Shown piece after piece: positions 36,228 through 46,897 of a stretch of 64,000 nt of DNA. A model generated the notes under the pieces. The model was not told the DNA's origin. It made no database searches and was given only the letters and a program-made list of their open reading frames with translations. The stretch comes from Sordaria brevicollis. Its lineage: Eukaryota; Ascomycota; Sordariomycetes; Sordariales; Sordariaceae. The first letter of the stretch is position 1; every line of letters starts with the position of its first letter. The translations under genes were made by a program, and so were the position numbers. The stretch lies in assembly GCA_033439795.1 (NCBI GenBank), contig JAUTDP010000009.1:1426001-1490000 (forward strand). Reading direction: 5' to 3'.

Positions 36228-36798
36228 CTTGAATGTGTATAGACGGACTGTCTATCGACTTTGGCGCGTCACTGAAAGAGAGCGGTGGATGGTCCGCGAA
36301 ATCGGCGACAAGATGCAATCAAGAAGTTGGGGTTCCGTCCGCTCTCAGCACGGACCACTATTCCTTGTTTGCTTCTTGGGCTCAGCTGAATGGATGAGGC
36401 TGCCAGCTTCTCAGCTCGGCACTGTATTCCAGTGGGGCAGCCTTATTGATTAGAGATACCGGTACAGTACGTACCTGTTTGTTGCAGGGGCAGGCACGAT
36501 CTGTGTCTGGACATTTGAAATGGTGTTCATGATCTTTATATTGATAATTGCCATAGTTTTGCAATGCTATATCCCTGATTCTCATGCTTGAAACACGGGT
36601 TCTTATCCCGCTCTAAACAAATGTTTTCATTGAACCCCCTAAACGCCAGCATAAAATCCACACCTCTTAAACCAGGGCAGAGCTTCATTTGCTTTCATCC
36701 ACGCCCGCTTCATGCAGGGGAGTTCTAACATGTCTCGGACATAATACACCATCGGATTGGATCGGTAAATTAATGGTAAAGTCGAACGGTCATCCTCT
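36228..36798. other. Intergenic between SmB 3' end and MPC1 start
   Basis: 571 bp holding the MPC1 promoter and the SmB 3' UTR; both genes read leftwards. No coding sequence or distinct motif recognised. Confidence 0.4.
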
Positions 36799-37723
36799 TT
36801 ATCTGCGAGGAGGAGGGTTGAAGCCAGCGGGACCACCGGCGCCCGGAGGAGGGAACGAAGGCGGGAACCCAGGGGCACCAGGGAAGCCAGCGGCAGGAGG
36901 GAAAACAGGGAAGCCGGGAGGAGGAGCTGATAATAATGTAAGCGATTGAACCAACCGATCAAAAGCTTGGAGTATAACTTACGGCCACCACGACCGGGGA
37001 AACCAGGGGGTGCAGCACCGGGGAAACCGGGGAACGGTGGAGGAGGCGCAGCGCCGCCAACACCAGCAGCGGGACCGGCGAGCGAGATAGGAGCGGCAGC
37101 ACCACGTCCAGCAGGACGAGCAACACCAGGACCAGCCTGAAGAGTCGAAGCGAGTCCAGCACCAGTCGACTTTCCAAGACGAGCGCTGGGGTCCGCGGGG
37201 GGAGGAGATTCGACGGAGAGTGAAATGATATGGGCGCCACGGATGATTGTAAGACCCAATGTGCGCTTCTCCTCCTGTTCGACGGTCTGGGCGGCGGGGC
37301 CGGACGAGCCTGGGGCGGCGGGCTTGTTTTGTCTGCGCTTGATACGACGGAACTCTTCGGCATCGGCAAGGACGAGGTTCATGTGCTACTCCAGAGTGTT
37401 AGCAATGTCAAATAACCAAGCAAGAGATATGACGTTTCGTACCTTATCGAAAGCAAGCATCTGTCCGGTCATCTGGCGGCCATCGTTAAGAGTGACACGC
37501 ATCCGGTAGTTGATCTGTTTAATTGGAAATCGTCAGTTGCTGTTCCGTGTCGTCATTGAAGTTCGAAATCGATCGCAAACTAGAAAACTTGGAGCACGTA
37601 CGTAACCGGCCTGTGATATCGCACCTTGTCAGTTTGTCTGGCGTCAACATTGATACGCTAAACAGCAGAACGAATTGGGGAACCATGACTTACCATCTTG
37701 CCTTGCTTGTTGGTAGACGCCAT
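36799..37723 (-). CDS. smb1: Small nuclear ribonucleoprotein SmB/B', five exons including a 9-nt micro-exon
   Basis: Core Sm protein of the U1, U2, U4 and U5 snRNPs, hence part of the spliceosome in the nucleus. Exons: 37723-37694 (30 nt), 37610-37602 (9 nt), 37514-37443, 37385-36983, 36926-36799. They sum to 642 nt, 213 residues. The 9-nt exon GCCGGTTAC encodes Ala-Gly-Tyr between MASTNKQGKM and [13 protein letters not shown]. It has its own donor (GTACGT), acceptor (ACAG) and an upstream ACTGAC branch site, and exactly fills the three-residue gap seen against human SmB (KMLQHIDYRMR). The Sm1 motif spans ~14-45 ([29 protein letters not shown]), Sm2 follows (KRTLGLTIIRGAHIISLSVE), and the C-terminal ~110 residues are a Pro/Gly-rich tail (GFPGAAPPGFPGRGG), typical of SmB. 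Confidence 0.95.
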
Positions 37724-38243
37724 CTTTGCGACTGCTTGCTACAAAGTAGCTATTCAAAGTGGTTCAAAAATTAACCCGATGGTTCTCGACAAAGTTGATT
37801 AGACTTCGTCGTCGCGTTCTCAACAGCTCTTCGCGGGGAGGCTTCAGAGTCGCGTGTGGTTGGATGATGAAATCAGGTACGATTTCGGTTTTCCAAGGCG
37901 CGAGGCTGAGAACTTACCACAGCGTCCACAGCCCCAGGCGTACCAGTTTCACAGCACCTTTCGCCGGCCCACCAGGCAGGCAAGCACGGGCCCACTTACC
38001 AGCGCGGAACGAAAGCATGCCAAGACATTTTCCACAGTTCTGGGCCAGCGCGCCTTCAAAGTCCTTGTAAAAATTGCCTGCCGCTCGCCAAGTGTCGGAC
38101 AGTTGAGGGGGGTGGATCCCACATCCCTGGTGCCCACAATCTCAAAATTGCTGAACAAAAATCGTCAACCGCCTACGCAAATCTCCCGAGCATCGCGACG
38201 GTCAAGTTTCCTTTACGGCGGATTTCGACACAACACCGGCACC
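37724..38243. promoter_or_regulatory. Divergent promoter region between SmB and RPL11
   Basis: 520 bp separates the start codons of two divergently transcribed housekeeping genes, so both promoters and 5' UTRs must lie here. I cannot assign TATA boxes or ribosomal-protein-gene elements with confidence. The region is mixed-sequence, without a long pyrimidine tract. Confidence 0.6.
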
Positions 38244-38954
38244 ATGGTACGCGATATAGCCATTGAATTCGTGATTTTCGAGAGATCACTCGCTGACGGA
38301 CAAAAATGTGAAGTCTACCGAACAGAAGGCCCAGAACCCCATGCGGGAGCTCCGCATCCAGAAGCTCGTCCTCAACATCTGCGTTGGCGAGTCTGGTGAC
38401 AGACTTACCCGTGCCGCCAAGGTGCTCGAGCAGCTGTCCGGTCAAACTCCCGTCTACAGTAAGTTTTGAACTATATCTTTCGAGCCGACACGACGAGAAA
38501 CGACGGCTCTCAAAGACACCAAAAAGTACGAAGAAAAAAACGATCATGGGCCTAACACGTCTTCCCCAACCCACCAGGCAAGGCCCGTTACACCGTCCGT
38601 ACCTTCGGTATCCGCCGTAACGAAAAGATCTCCGTCCACGTCACCGTCCGTGGCCCCAAGGCCGAGGAGATTCTCGAGCGTGGCCTCAAGGTCAAGGAGT
38701 ACGAGCTCCGCAAGCGCAACTTCTCCGAGACCGGCAACTTCGGCTTCGGTATCTCCGAGCACATCGATCTCGGCATCAAGTACGACCCCGGTATCGGTAT
38801 CTACGGCATGGACTTCTACTGCTGCATGACCCGCCCCGGTGAGCGCGTCTCCCGCCGCCGCCGCGCCAAGAGCAGAGTCGGTGCCGGCCACCGCATCACC
38901 CGCGACGACACCGTCAAGTGGTTCAAGTCTCGCTTCGATGCCATCGTCCGCTAA
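38244..38954 (+). CDS. rpl11: 60S ribosomal protein L11 (uL5)
   Basis: Large-subunit protein that contacts 5S rRNA at the central protuberance and assembles as part of the 5S RNP. Exons: 38244-38246 (the ATG alone), 38314-38458, 38578-38954; 525 nt, 174 residues, the standard length. The first intron follows the start codon directly (ATG^GTACGC) and ends at TGTGAAG^TCT, giving [20 protein letters not shown]. The second intron splits a Ser codon in [20 protein letters not shown]. The whole protein is a near-perfect family match, ending in [13 protein letters not shown]. Codon use is strongly C-biased at third positions, as expected for a highly expressed gene. The start was fixed by the intron rule: no other upstream ATG gives the conserved N-terminus. 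Confidence 0.97.
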
Positions 38955-40410
38955 GTTGTTGTTCACAACAAAATCCTGAAACGGATTTGTGTGAGGACAA
39001 ACCTGGTGGTCGGAAGGATCTGAGGAGTTTACCGCAATCAACTCGAGGACTAGAGGGATAGTTTTAGGCTCGGCGGTGCATACTTCTGGGCTTTTTTTCT
39101 GTGGGTGGGCGGAGAATTCTTTTCGAAGGAACTGGTTTTCGGCGGGAACAACACACAACCAAAACCCGGAATATGTAGATGCACACACCATGATACCTCT
39201 CATTGGCGAATTCGTTCGTCAATCTAGCTTGATCTGAATCTACAGTCGAGCTGCGGCCTCAGAGACCGACCGGCGTTATGCCGGCTTACCCTAACTTTAC
39301 TTTGCACTCCGTGTAATGGGGAGACTTTGCCTCCTTTAGCCTCTCGAGTGATCAGTTGTTACATTGTGAAATTGAAGGACCTCCCATAAATCATCAGCAT
39401 GTCGTGCTGCATGACTTTGCCGGGAATGATGTATCTATGTAGTCCATGGACATAGGCAGACAACACCGCGTAGATGCAGCGTCTCTTTGAGAATCTTGCA
39501 ATGATAATATTCTGGCTGCCACATTTTTTTTTTAAGGGCGAAAGAACTAAACATCATGCTGAAGCGGATGTATACGTTGGTCGAGCACCAGCGTTGAGGA
39601 TATCAAGTGGAATCAACCGTCCTGAGCTCAAAGGACTCTTCACGTCTTGGGTTTGGTCCGTTGATTTTTATCTATGGTAAGGATGGCCATAAGCGGCGAA
39701 GTCACCGACGACTGTGGGATCACTTTTATTCGAGATTGGGCACGAGGACAACATCATTTTCATGACGATGGGAAAGGAACCGTCCCTGTGGTTTCGGCCA
39801 GACTGGGAAGCATCATCGGTCAATATCCCAAAGCGTTTAAGCCTCGAGTGCAGCCTTGGTCAAGAAGCGAGTACATGTTGTGATCGCCTGTTCGGGATCA
39901 AGTCATAAAAGGCAAAGGATGTCTATCAGACATAGACCACAGCAAGATCTTGCACGTTTGAGCAACCATGGGTGAATAGATATCAGAGGTCGATTAAGTT
40001 CAAGAGCTCTGATGAGAAAAACCAAGATATCATACATGAAATTTGTAACAAACGCCACGGAAGTTCTAATGATCTCTGGCCAACATTGAAAACTAAAAGC
40101 AATAGAACCCTGCCATCCATCATACCCTTGTTCCCATTTTTCATCCCACAGACAGACATATGCTGTCTGCAAAAGGTCATCTACATCTGTACGGGTTTGT
40201 GTCCTATCCTCCAGGTCATTGAGATCGTGGCATATTATCAAGATTGTTTACCACTGCGGCATGACCAAGCGGAATAACATTGACAACAGGACCCATTCTA
40301 GGGGTCACTGAAACTCCAAAATCCTGCTGATTATTGCCTTCCGAAACGGGAAGAAACCAGCGACCCGTTACAGGGTCATGGATGCACGGAGTAACCACCG
40401 GGGCAGCCTT
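38955..40410. other. Convergent intergenic region between RPL11 and clathrin heavy chain
   Basis: 1.46 kb that receives the 3' ends of RPL11 (plus) and clathrin (minus). Only short frames without family character; no structured RNA recognised. Confidence 0.4.
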
Positions 40411-43400
40411 CTAGAAGCCAAAACCGGTAGGCTGCGGCGCAAACCCGTTAGTTTGACCATAAGGGGAAGGAGAAGCCTGGCCGGGGCCGGCAGTGATCAT
40501 GAGGCGGTTGCCAAGGATGGGAGTGTTATCCTCGACCTTCTCCTTCTCCTGCTCCTTCGCCTTGCGAGCCTCGTTGTCGGCCTTCAGAGAAGCGAGCTCC
40601 TTGGTCTGCTGGCAAAGCATGTTGATCATGTAGGGCATGGTGAAGTCATTGAGACCGTTGCGCCAAGAGAGCTCAAGGACAAGGTCGGGCCTGATGAGAT
40701 CGTAGCAGGCATAAAGCATGCCAACATAGCACTCGCGGTTGCCAATGTCGACGAACTAGAGAGAGAAATGTCAGTAAGTGAAGGGCGCAAAACCTCCATG
40801 GGCTTGGAAAGAACTTACGTAGCGCAGAAGCTCCTCGACGACTTCGGTCTTGCCAGAAATAGCAGCGGTCTCAATAGCATCCTTCCAGAGCTTATCCTGC
40901 TTGGAAAGGTTGATAGACTTCTCCCAGCGCTTGTTTTTGCGGTAGATGTTAGCAGCAATTTGGCGGAAGAAGACAAGGTCGTGCTTCTCCAGACGGCCGG
41001 CCAGCTCGACAGCATCATAGTTGTCATAGTTGTTCACCGAGTCGCGGAGAGTCTTGTAGTCCTCCTCCTCAATGAGAAGATCGTTGATGGCGTCGTTCAC
41101 GGTGCGCTTGTTCTGAGACTGGACGCTGAGGAGGAAAGGCTTGATGAGAGGCAAGTTATCGGACTTCTGGAACATGCGGACAACACGGTTGACATCGATG
41201 CGGGGGGTCAAGACCTGGAGAAGGTCGGTAAGCAGCGAGGGGTGCTGCTCCAGGTAGAAGTTGATAGCCTTGTAGTAGATCTCAAGGTTGGCCACCTTGA
41301 CAGTGATCTCCTTGAACTGTTGGTGCTCCCACGAGTTCTCAGGGCGCTCCATAACAGCAAGAGCAGCGTTGTCAAACTCATCATAGTGGTAGTAACAGAA
41401 GACCAGCTCAGGCCACAGGTTGGCTTCCTCGCAAGCGCGGATCATCTTGGGCAGGTTCATTCTGCTCCAGAAGAGCTTGAGATGCTCCATGAGGCGCTCA
41501 GGGTGGTACTTGGAGAGGGCAATGCCCAACTCAGTGAACATACCCATATGGGCGCGCTCCAAACCAAGACCCTGCTCAAGCAAGCTGATGAGCTCGTCGA
41601 AGTAGCCGTTGGCCTCATACTGCTTGACAAGGGCCTGGAGCTGCTCGGCATCAACAATCAGGTTGAGACCGCAAATCTGAGCAAGACGGAACTCCTTCTT
41701 GTTGACGCACGCCTCGTGGACCTCCTTCCACACCTTGATGTTGTTGGCCTTCCGGGCACAATCCACGGCAGCCTGGTAATCAGACAGGTGGACAAGAGTG
41801 GTGGCAAGCTTGGCCCAGTTGGAGATGCTGGTGTAAAAGATCTTGGCAGCCTCGAAGAAGCCCTCGGCGTACGCCTTGTCACCAGACTCCTCAACATTGG
41901 CAACGTTGGTAGCGCGCAAGAACTCCTCAAGCTCGGGAAGCTGGTCTAGGCGGGCATAGCAGAAAGCAAGAGCAGTGTCAATGACAGGCTCACGAAGGGT
42001 CTTGCGAGCCATGCGGAGGTACTTGATGAGCTCCTCGTTCTTTCCAGCAGCAACGGCAATCTCGATCACTTCCTCATAGTTCTTCGGGTCCTCAGCCTTG
42101 ATGTAGGAGTCAATGGAGTCGCTAACACGGAGACCATCGAGCTGAGCCTTGGCAACCTTGCTCCAAACCTGGGGAATATCAACCTCCTCCGCGTAAGCCT
42201 GAGCACGGTCAATGCTGACGACGTGCTCGACAAGAACGTTGACGGCGGCCTCCTTGTTGTCAATCTTCTTGTAGACCTCGAAAGCCTCCTCATGCAGGCC
42301 AACCTCGATACAGACGTTGGCAATCTCGTCGGCGGCAAAATTGTCAAGCTTGTGGATGTAGTCCATCACACGGGCCTTGTCAGCCTTAGCGGCAGTGAAG
42401 ATGAGCAAATTCTGCAGGTTCTGGTTGTCGCTGAATGGCGACGGCTCAAGAACGATCTTCTCCAGCAGCTCAATAAGCTCGCCAGGCAAGTCAGCGTTCA
42501 GAAAGCATGTAACAGCCTCAGAAACCTTGGCGGGGTCAGTAGACTCCGGAACAGCGGTAGAGATGACCTGGTCAACGACAGAACGACGGTGAACGTTGTT
42601 CTCGCTGAGGACAAACATCCAGAGTTCCCTGTCAGCACGCTCCAGAAGGTACCTCGCCTGAGCCTTGTACATCTGGTTCTCGTTGGTGATGTTCACGAGT
42701 TCCAGATCATTCTGGCCCTTGCGATAGGCAATGTAGGCCAAGTTGGGGTCACGCTTCTCGCAGTACTTTCCGACAGTGAGGGTATCATACTGGTCGTTCT
42801 CCTTGAGGAACTTCTCAGGGTTGTTGTTGGAGTCGATGTAGATCTTGGCGAGAGCGTTGTAGACAGCCTGCTGCTGGTTACCGGCAGCCAAAGTATTCTC
42901 AAGGAAGGGTAGGAGCAGCTTGAGACGGTTGCGAGTCTCAACCTCCTGCACCAGCTCATCAATAGGGATGGATGCGGAGTTGACGGTGCTCAGGAGGTTC
43001 TTGATGATGCTTTCATCGCAGTCCACATCGAGAAGTCCTCCAATGACACCAGGAGTCCTGCTCGGGTTGACCTGCTGAACGTAGATCTCAATGGACTTGA
43101 ACTGCTGGTGCTGATACAGATAGAGGACCAGGTCGTGGACAAAGTTGAAGCGATCGCAAACAACCATCAAAGGAAGCATCTCGCTGAGCTTGGCCTCCTT
43201 GAGGAAGTTCTTCACCTTTTCGGGGTTGTAGACGCTGTTGTCACGGCAGATACGCTCAACCTCACGGATTTGACCCATCTTGGTGGCAGCCTCAATGTAC
43301 TTGAAAACTACTTCGGGATCCTCGGTGACATTGACGATACTGGCAAGGAAGTAGTAGAGACCCTCAGCGGTCTTGTACTTCTCGAAGAGGTCGATCAGTT

Positions 43401-45622
43401 GCTGAGCGCCAAGGAGCTCGGCGTACTTGGTCGCGACTTGAACGACAGTCTGAAGGTTCTGGCGAATATTGTGCTTCATCATGGCATCCAGGCAATCGAG
43501 CGACTGCTCAACAGACAGGGCCTTGAAGTACTCACTCAACCACTCAGAGTTGTAGTTGGGCATGCCAGGAATGTTGACAATGACCCGCTTGACAGCCGCA
43601 GGATCCTCATAAAGCTCCAGGGCCTTCTGCAAAAGACCCGCCTTCTCGCAGAGGTCGGCAATGCGCGCCTTGTCGAAGTGGGAGAACATGTCGTTGCCGA
43701 GGATCGCGTCAGCGACCTGCGGAGCGTTCATAAGGTTCATCTCCAGCAAGCGAGTCTGAAGCTCACCATGCTCAGGCTTGTTATCCTTCAGAGCGTCAAG
43801 TAGGAAGGCAGTGGCTTGCTGGATCAATCCTTGAGATTGGAAGATGTCAACAACCTTACCAAAGTCGACTAGCGGACCGCCTTCGTGGTTGGCGAGCGTC
43901 GTGGCGAACTCAGCACCCTTCTCAGCGTTGACACGGACAATGTGCTGAAGCAGCTGAATAAAGTCAGGCTGGTAGTTGACTTGACTGCAGTAGGGAAGGA
44001 TCTTCTCGAACTGGCCAGTCTCGGCAAATCCAGCAACAACCTTGTGAGGGGCGTTGGCCTTCAGGTAGATGGCAAGCGCCATGTTGATATCATGGGGGCG
44101 GACCATATCACCGAGACGCTCAGAGCACTCGAGCTTGTTCTCGCTGAGCCACTTCTGCAACAGCTGCTTGCGGTTCTGCGCAAGGACAGGCTGGGCAAGC
44201 TCAATGGTCTCGTGTTCGTTCAACGAACCCTTGTCCAGAAGCATGCCGAAGTACTGCAGAATATGTGACATTTGGCCGGGCTGCTGGGGAAGACGCTTGA
44301 AGCGCTCGATAGTCTGGGGGGTGCGAAGGAAGCCTCGGGGAGAGTTGGCGGCGACCTTGGCGGCCTCTTGGTAGTTGCCGTTGCTGAAAAGCTGCTCAAA
44401 GCGTTGCTGGTAAAGGTTGTCGGCACCCGGAAGCCCTGCACGAGAAGCCAGCTTGATCGCGAGCTCGTTGCCGTGTGCCTCGAGGACATAGGGAACGATC
44501 GTGTTCTCATCGGCGCTAACGAAGAGAACCTGTCCCTTGCGGTTGATGCCAATGACGCCGGTCGAATCCTTGTCACCGCAAGCAGTGAAGATGGTGTCGC
44601 TGGAGATGCGGTTCATGAAGATACATGTTGCGGTCTCGAGGTCGTAGAGGTGAATGAAACCATACTTGGTAATAAGGTAGATGATGCCGTACTTTTGCGA
44701 AACCTGGAGGGCGACGGGAAAGTCATTGTTGGCCTCGGGAGGGAAGAAGACATCGACGGCCTTCTTGGGGAAGACGGGGTTCGTTTCGGGGTGGTCGACC
44801 TCGACGATGTGGAGCTTTGCGCCCACGGCAGTGCGGACCGCAAAGGTGAACACCTTGGTGTCCTCTGGAGCGCCCTCTAGCCGGAGGGTGCCAAAAGCGG
44901 CGGCGTGACCCTCAATGGCCTGGCTGATACCGCGGTCTTTGGAGTAGAGCTGCATGGCACCGACAACGCGGCCCTGCTGTTGTGAGATACCGACAACGAC
45001 CATCCATTTTCCGTCGGCGCTGGTCCGATAATTAATTATTTGGTTGCCCTGGAGATTAGCATTACGATCGAAAACCTTGACCGGAGCGGGCTGGTTCGGG
45101 TCGAAGACGTCCCAGTGATAGACGGAACCATCTGTGATCAAACCCAGCGTGGTCTCGCTAATCCACTTCCAAAACAAGACATCCTCGCTCATGTTTGTCG
45201 ACTTGAGCTTGGCCTTGTTTTCGAGGTCGAAGATCTGGAGGGTGCGCGCTTGAGCCTTGAGGGCGATTACTTGGCGCGTCCAGTGCATTATGGCACTGTC
45301 GGCCTTGATGGGACGTCGGATGACATTGTTGCCGTTCTTGAGATCGACGATGATGACTTCAGGGGACGCCGCCTCGTCCTTCTTGTCGCGGATACACACC
45401 CAGTTGTCCGATTCTAGGGTCTGTGGAAGCGCGGGGGTCCATGTCAGTAGGGGTAGGCAGAGAGAGGGGGGCGCGTGCGATGGGGCCGAAGCCAACAGCG
45501 CAAAGTCAGAGCAAGGTGAGAGAACAACGTACACAGGTGTTGAAAGTGATGGCGGTCGGGTTGATGCCGAGGGCGCTGAGCTGCAGCAGCTCCTGGAATT
45601 TGATGGGGAGGGCCTGAGCCAT
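40411..45622 (-). CDS. chc1: Clathrin heavy chain
   Basis: Forms the three-legged triskelion that, with light chains, coats vesicles at the plasma membrane, Golgi and endosomes. Exons: 45622-45533, 45420-40819, 40755-40411; 5037 nt, 1678 residues, the expected family length. The first intron joins NPTAITFNTC to TLESDNWVCIRD; the second joins EVVEELLRY to FVDIGNRECYVGM. Residues 1 to ~330 are the seven-bladed propeller that binds adaptor clathrin-box motifs. The remainder is the alpha-solenoid leg of repeated CHCR units, with the light-chain and trimerisation region near 1500-1620. The tail at about 1648-1655 carries RLMITAGP, the counterpart of the QLMLTAGP Hsc70 site used in uncoating, followed by a Gly/Pro/Gln-rich end. 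Nothing is missing. Confidence 0.97.
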
Positions 45623-46897
45623 GATGGGCGGTGGTGTTGCGCTAAGCTGCGCGCGGAGTGACGAAGATTAACAGGCCAACTTATCAAAAGCGGCTGGAAG
45701 GCGAATTCGCTAGGAAGTAGAAAGATTGAGGGAAAGGGAAGCTCGTGAAGCTCCGCGGACTGAATGGAATGGCGGCGACGTGAAAGGAGGCGGTGGTGGT
45801 GGTGGTTGGTAAGTTGTTACTTGGGGAAAGATGACCGAGCTCCCGAGAAATGGGGGGAGGGGATGAATCAGGTCTGGTAGGTCGGAGGTGGAAGTGTGGT
45901 GGAAGGATTAACGTAAGGTCCAGAAGGCAGGAGGAGGGAGAGGTCAGTAGCCAGAGGTAGAGGTAGCTGCCCGGTACTGTGGTATGAATTGGAAGGTACG
46001 CAGTAAAACCCGCCTCCAACGTGAGAGAATCAAGTCGCGATTTGCCGCTCAGCTAAGTGGGAAGGTACCTCAAGTACTACTTCGATATTCTAGCAGAAGA
46101 GAGAAGAATCCCGTCGCAATCTGTTGAAGCGCAAGACGAGACGAAAATTTTCGATGTTCGATGTTTACAGTTACTACAGTAATAGATGAAAGGCAGGTCC
46201 TACAGCATAAAGATGAAATGTAGGTGGTAAAGTTGAGATCAATGCCAGGTGTGTGTTTGTACATGCCGCAGCCGTTTGGTGCAAAGGTACCTCTCTGGCT
46301 ACCTGCCTGCCTGCTTTTGAGTGATGTGTTGTTAACACGGAACCTCGCGGCCGGGGCATCCACCGCCCATCGGCGCCGGCTCCATCCAATGCTTCCCCCT
46401 GCGTCGGCTGCGCCTAGAAGGAAGGAGCGAAGTGCCTGCCCGGGAGGCTTGCTTCCTCCGCTTCAAGCTTGTCCGCACGTCGGTTGCCTTCGGCCCTCGC
46501 CGCCCTTCCAAACAGCTTCCGTTGCCCGCATTGCCCGCCTCCTGAGAGCTCCGTCACCTCAGATGGTCTTTCCACTTCCTCCGCCGTTCATGCTCCAGCT
46601 GTTCCCAAGTCCAGGACAACCAAGTTCCAGGGGTAACGTCAGCTGTCAGTGCAGGGATTCTGAACTGGGCCTAGCCTGACCATTGTGGGGTACTTTGACC
46701 AATCGCCCACCTTTTGGGGACCGAGTGGGACCAGAATCGACGAAACTCTCTTGGCAAGCTTATCGATAAGCTTTTTCAGAAAAGAAAATCGACCTGGAGA
46801 AATATCCACAGGCGCTTGTCAGTGGTGGGCTATCAGTGTTCATCCAGCCTCAACATCCATCCCAATTCACCACCAGACGACCAGCAATACCGCCAAA
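45623..46897. promoter_or_regulatory. Divergent promoter region between clathrin heavy chain and NOP2
   Basis: 1275 bp between two divergent start codons. No coding frame with family character is visible. It contains an 18-bp perfect palindrome close to the NOP2 start (listed separately). The NOP2 ATG is in a strong CCAAAATGG context. Confidence 0.55.
46756..46773. promoter_or_regulatory. Perfect 18-bp palindrome upstream of NOP2
   Basis: AAGCTTATCGATAAGCTT, its own reverse complement, centred 134 bp before the NOP2 ATG. A symmetrical site of this length in a promoter or 5' UTR could bind a dimeric factor, but no specific factor is assigned. Confidence 0.4.

Noticed and set aside
38544..39203. 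219-codon minus-strand open frame
   Set aside because: Antisense shadow of the third exon of RPL11.
40378..41949. 523-codon plus-strand open frame, with further ones at 42223-42912, 43108-43803 and 44272-44880
   Set aside because: All are antisense shadows of clathrin heavy chain coding sequence.
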